DNA from: Schaalia dentiphila ATCC 17982 | Lineage (GTDB): Bacteria > Actinomycetota > Actinomycetes > Actinomycetales > Actinomycetaceae | Assembly: GCF_000154225.1 (NCBI RefSeq) | Contig: NZ_DS264586.1 | Location: 2,200,527 to 2,264,526 of the forward strand | Length of the DNA: 64,000 nt | Reading direction: 5' to 3' | In this document: positions 62,876-64,000 of the stretch, piece after piece | Layout of the letters: each line of letters starts with the position of its first letter | Numbering within the stretch: position 1 is the first letter of the stretch | The notes under the pieces: model-generated | Database searches by the model: none | What the model was told of the DNA's origin: nothing | The model's input: only the letters and a program-made list of their open reading frames with translations | Made by a program: the position numbers and the translations under genes

Positions 62876-64000
62876 TCACTCCACCACCTTGCGGCCGCGC
62901 TCGCGCGCCGGGCACAGCCGGTCGAATGAGCAGTATCGGCAGGCCTCCTGCGAGGGCCTCGCCTCGAAGTACGGGCCACGGGCGCTGAGTGCCACCTCGC
63001 GCACCGACTCGCGCCACCGCTCCAGCTCCTCGCCCTGGAGCGCAGGCTGATCGTAGATCTGTGGCTTGGAGCCGCCCAGCAGTGCGATGCGAGCCCCCGC
63101 GACCTTTTCGCCCGAGGCGAGCATGGCCATCTGGTAGGCGGCCAGCTGCGGGTTTTCTGCGACGCTGGCCTTCGTGTAACCGCTCTTACCGGTCTTCAGG
63201 TCAGTGACGCGAACGCCCTCGTCCACCTGCTCGAGTCGGTCCATCCGGCCCCGGATGGTCACGCCCTCAACCTCGGACGATACCGTCTGTTCCACCGTGA
63301 CCTCACCGGGTACGCCGACGACGTAGGAGGCCAGGTTGTTCACGATCTCGCGCGCGTGGCGGTCGGAGACGCGACCAGCCCACGTGTCCAGGTTGTAGCC
63401 CAGCTCCTCGATACGCGCCTCCAGTGCCTCGGTGAGCTCCTCGGGGGTTCCGTGCGGATGCTCCTCGGCGACCGCGTGGACGAGGGTGCCGAGGCTGGCG
63501 GCCGCGTTCGACGGTGCATCGGCTCCGATCGTGGTGAGGAACCACCGCAGCGGGCATGCCAGCGCGCGTTCGAATTGCGACGGCGACAGGACGATCTGCC
63601 CGCGGTAGTCCTGCGCGCTGGTCGGCGTGCCACCCGCGCCCAGCCACCGGTGCGGCTGCGCGGAAGCAATCCCCTCGCGAGCCATGAGGGCCAGGAGGGT
63701 GGCGGCGAGCTGGGCGTCAGCCGGCTCGTCGGAGTTAGCCGCACGCGCCCGCAGGTCCGCGATGTGCCCGGACAGGGACAGCGGCGCCTCGACCGGATCC
63801 ACCGGGACGATGTCGTTCTCTCGATGGGTGCCAGCCAGGTACGCCACCAGGTCGAAAAACACTGAGGGCGCCGCGTCCTCCGAGCGCACCGCGCCGGCGT
63901 GCACGATGCTGCGAGAGCGCGTCACAGCCGCGACGAAGAGGCGATACTCATCATCCAGCACCGCGCGACGGGCTGCTCTCGTCGAGTCGATGAGCTCCTC
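62876..64000 (-). CDS. adnB: AdnB-like helicase-nuclease, C-terminal part (5' end outside window)
   Basis: The frame is open to the window edge, so only the last 374 residues are seen. At the visible start, LDDEYRLFVAAVTRSR is helicase motif VI of a UvrD-type motor. The C-terminal nuclease domain has LSPSQFERALACPLRWF (first cluster cysteine), GTLVHAVAEEHPHG, GRMDRLEQ with the metal acid, VTDLKTGKSG, and a closing CRYCSFDRLCPARERGR. Four cysteines of this AddB/AdnB-type layout hold an iron-sulfur cluster. It is the first gene of the two-gene helicase-nuclease operon and would form a heterodimer with the next product. Confidence 0.85.
   Translation of the reverse strand, partial: EELIDSTRAARRAVLDDEYRLFVAAVTRSRSIVHAGAVRSEDAAPSVFFDLVAYLAGTHRENDIVPVDPVEAPLSLSGHIADLRARAANSDEPADAQLAATLLALMAREGIASAQPHRWLGAGGTPTSAQDYRGQIVLSPSQFERALACPLRWFLTTIGADAPSNAAASLGTLVHAVAEEHPHGTPEELTEALEARIEELGYNLDTWAGRVSDRHAREIVNNLASYVVGVPGEVTVEQTVSSEVEGVTIRGRMDRLEQVDEGVRVTDLKTGKSGYTKASVAENPQLAAYQMAMLASGEKVAGARIALLGGSKPQIYDQPALQGEELERWRESVREVALSARGPYFEARPSQEACRYCSFDRLCPARERGRKVVE

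Overview
The window is high-GC DNA from an actinomycete. WhiB-type regulator, DUF3499, DUF5719, TIGR03089 and AdnAB-like genes, GTG/TTG starts and 4-base start/stop overlaps all point to Actinobacteria. The mix of a rhamnan-type polysaccharide, choline-phosphate genes and an inositol operon suggests an oral or mucosal member of the Actinomycetaceae (Schaalia/Actinomyces type). That genus-level placement is inference; no rRNA or other marker is present. I saw no tRNA, rRNA, insertion sequence, prophage or CRISPR array.

Layout. (1) 1-6.0 kb: a conserved membrane/AAA+ cluster (DUF4129, DUF4350, MoxR, DUF58), then a SpoIIM-like protein and an RDD protein. (2) 6.0-12.9 kb: the conserved whiB2 neighbourhood (DUF3499, zincin-like protein, DUF5719, a 1054-residue membrane glycosyltransferase, WhiB2, TIGR03089). 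(3) 12.9-39.9 kb: a large cell-surface polysaccharide region. It holds rmlB, several GT2 and GT4 glycosyltransferases, two DUF2142 membrane proteins of equal length, a Wzm/Wzt ABC exporter with RgpF and O-acylation genes, and a complete choline-phosphate (lic) operon: a LicC-LicA fusion, LicB, two LicD proteins, a flippase and a GT4. A secreted NlpC/P60 hydrolase with about eight choline-binding-type repeats lies in the same region. (4) 39.9-40.55 kb: non-coding DNA with tandem repeats and an inverted repeat. (5) 40.5-52.5 kb: a myo-inositol regulon (iolT, iolA, iolD, iolB, iolC, iolR, a transaldolase-family gene, iolG, iolE). (6) 52.7-54.3 kb: a PIN/ImmA-IrrE toxin-antitoxin-like pair between two copies of a 35-nt direct repeat. 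(7) 54.5-59.1 kb: an intracellular GH29 alpha-L-fucosidase with its ABC importer. (8) 59.4-64 kb: an AdnAB-like helicase-nuclease pair, the second gene cut by the window end.

How the genes work together. Region 3 can make, acylate and export a deoxysugar polymer by the ABC route. It can also take up choline, activate it as CDP-choline, transfer phosphocholine to a glycan and flip that glycan. The choline-binding-type hydrolase could dock on the result. Region 5 converts imported inositol to acetyl-CoA and a triose phosphate. The usual aldolase (IolJ, or a DUF2090 domain on IolC) is absent, and a Schiff-base transaldolase homologue sits in its place. A shared palindrome, CTTTGT-N4-ACAA(A/T), stands before iolA, iolC/iolR, the transaldolase gene and iolE and is the likely IolR operator. 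Regions 5 and 7 suggest use of host- or diet-derived inositol and fucosylated glycans.
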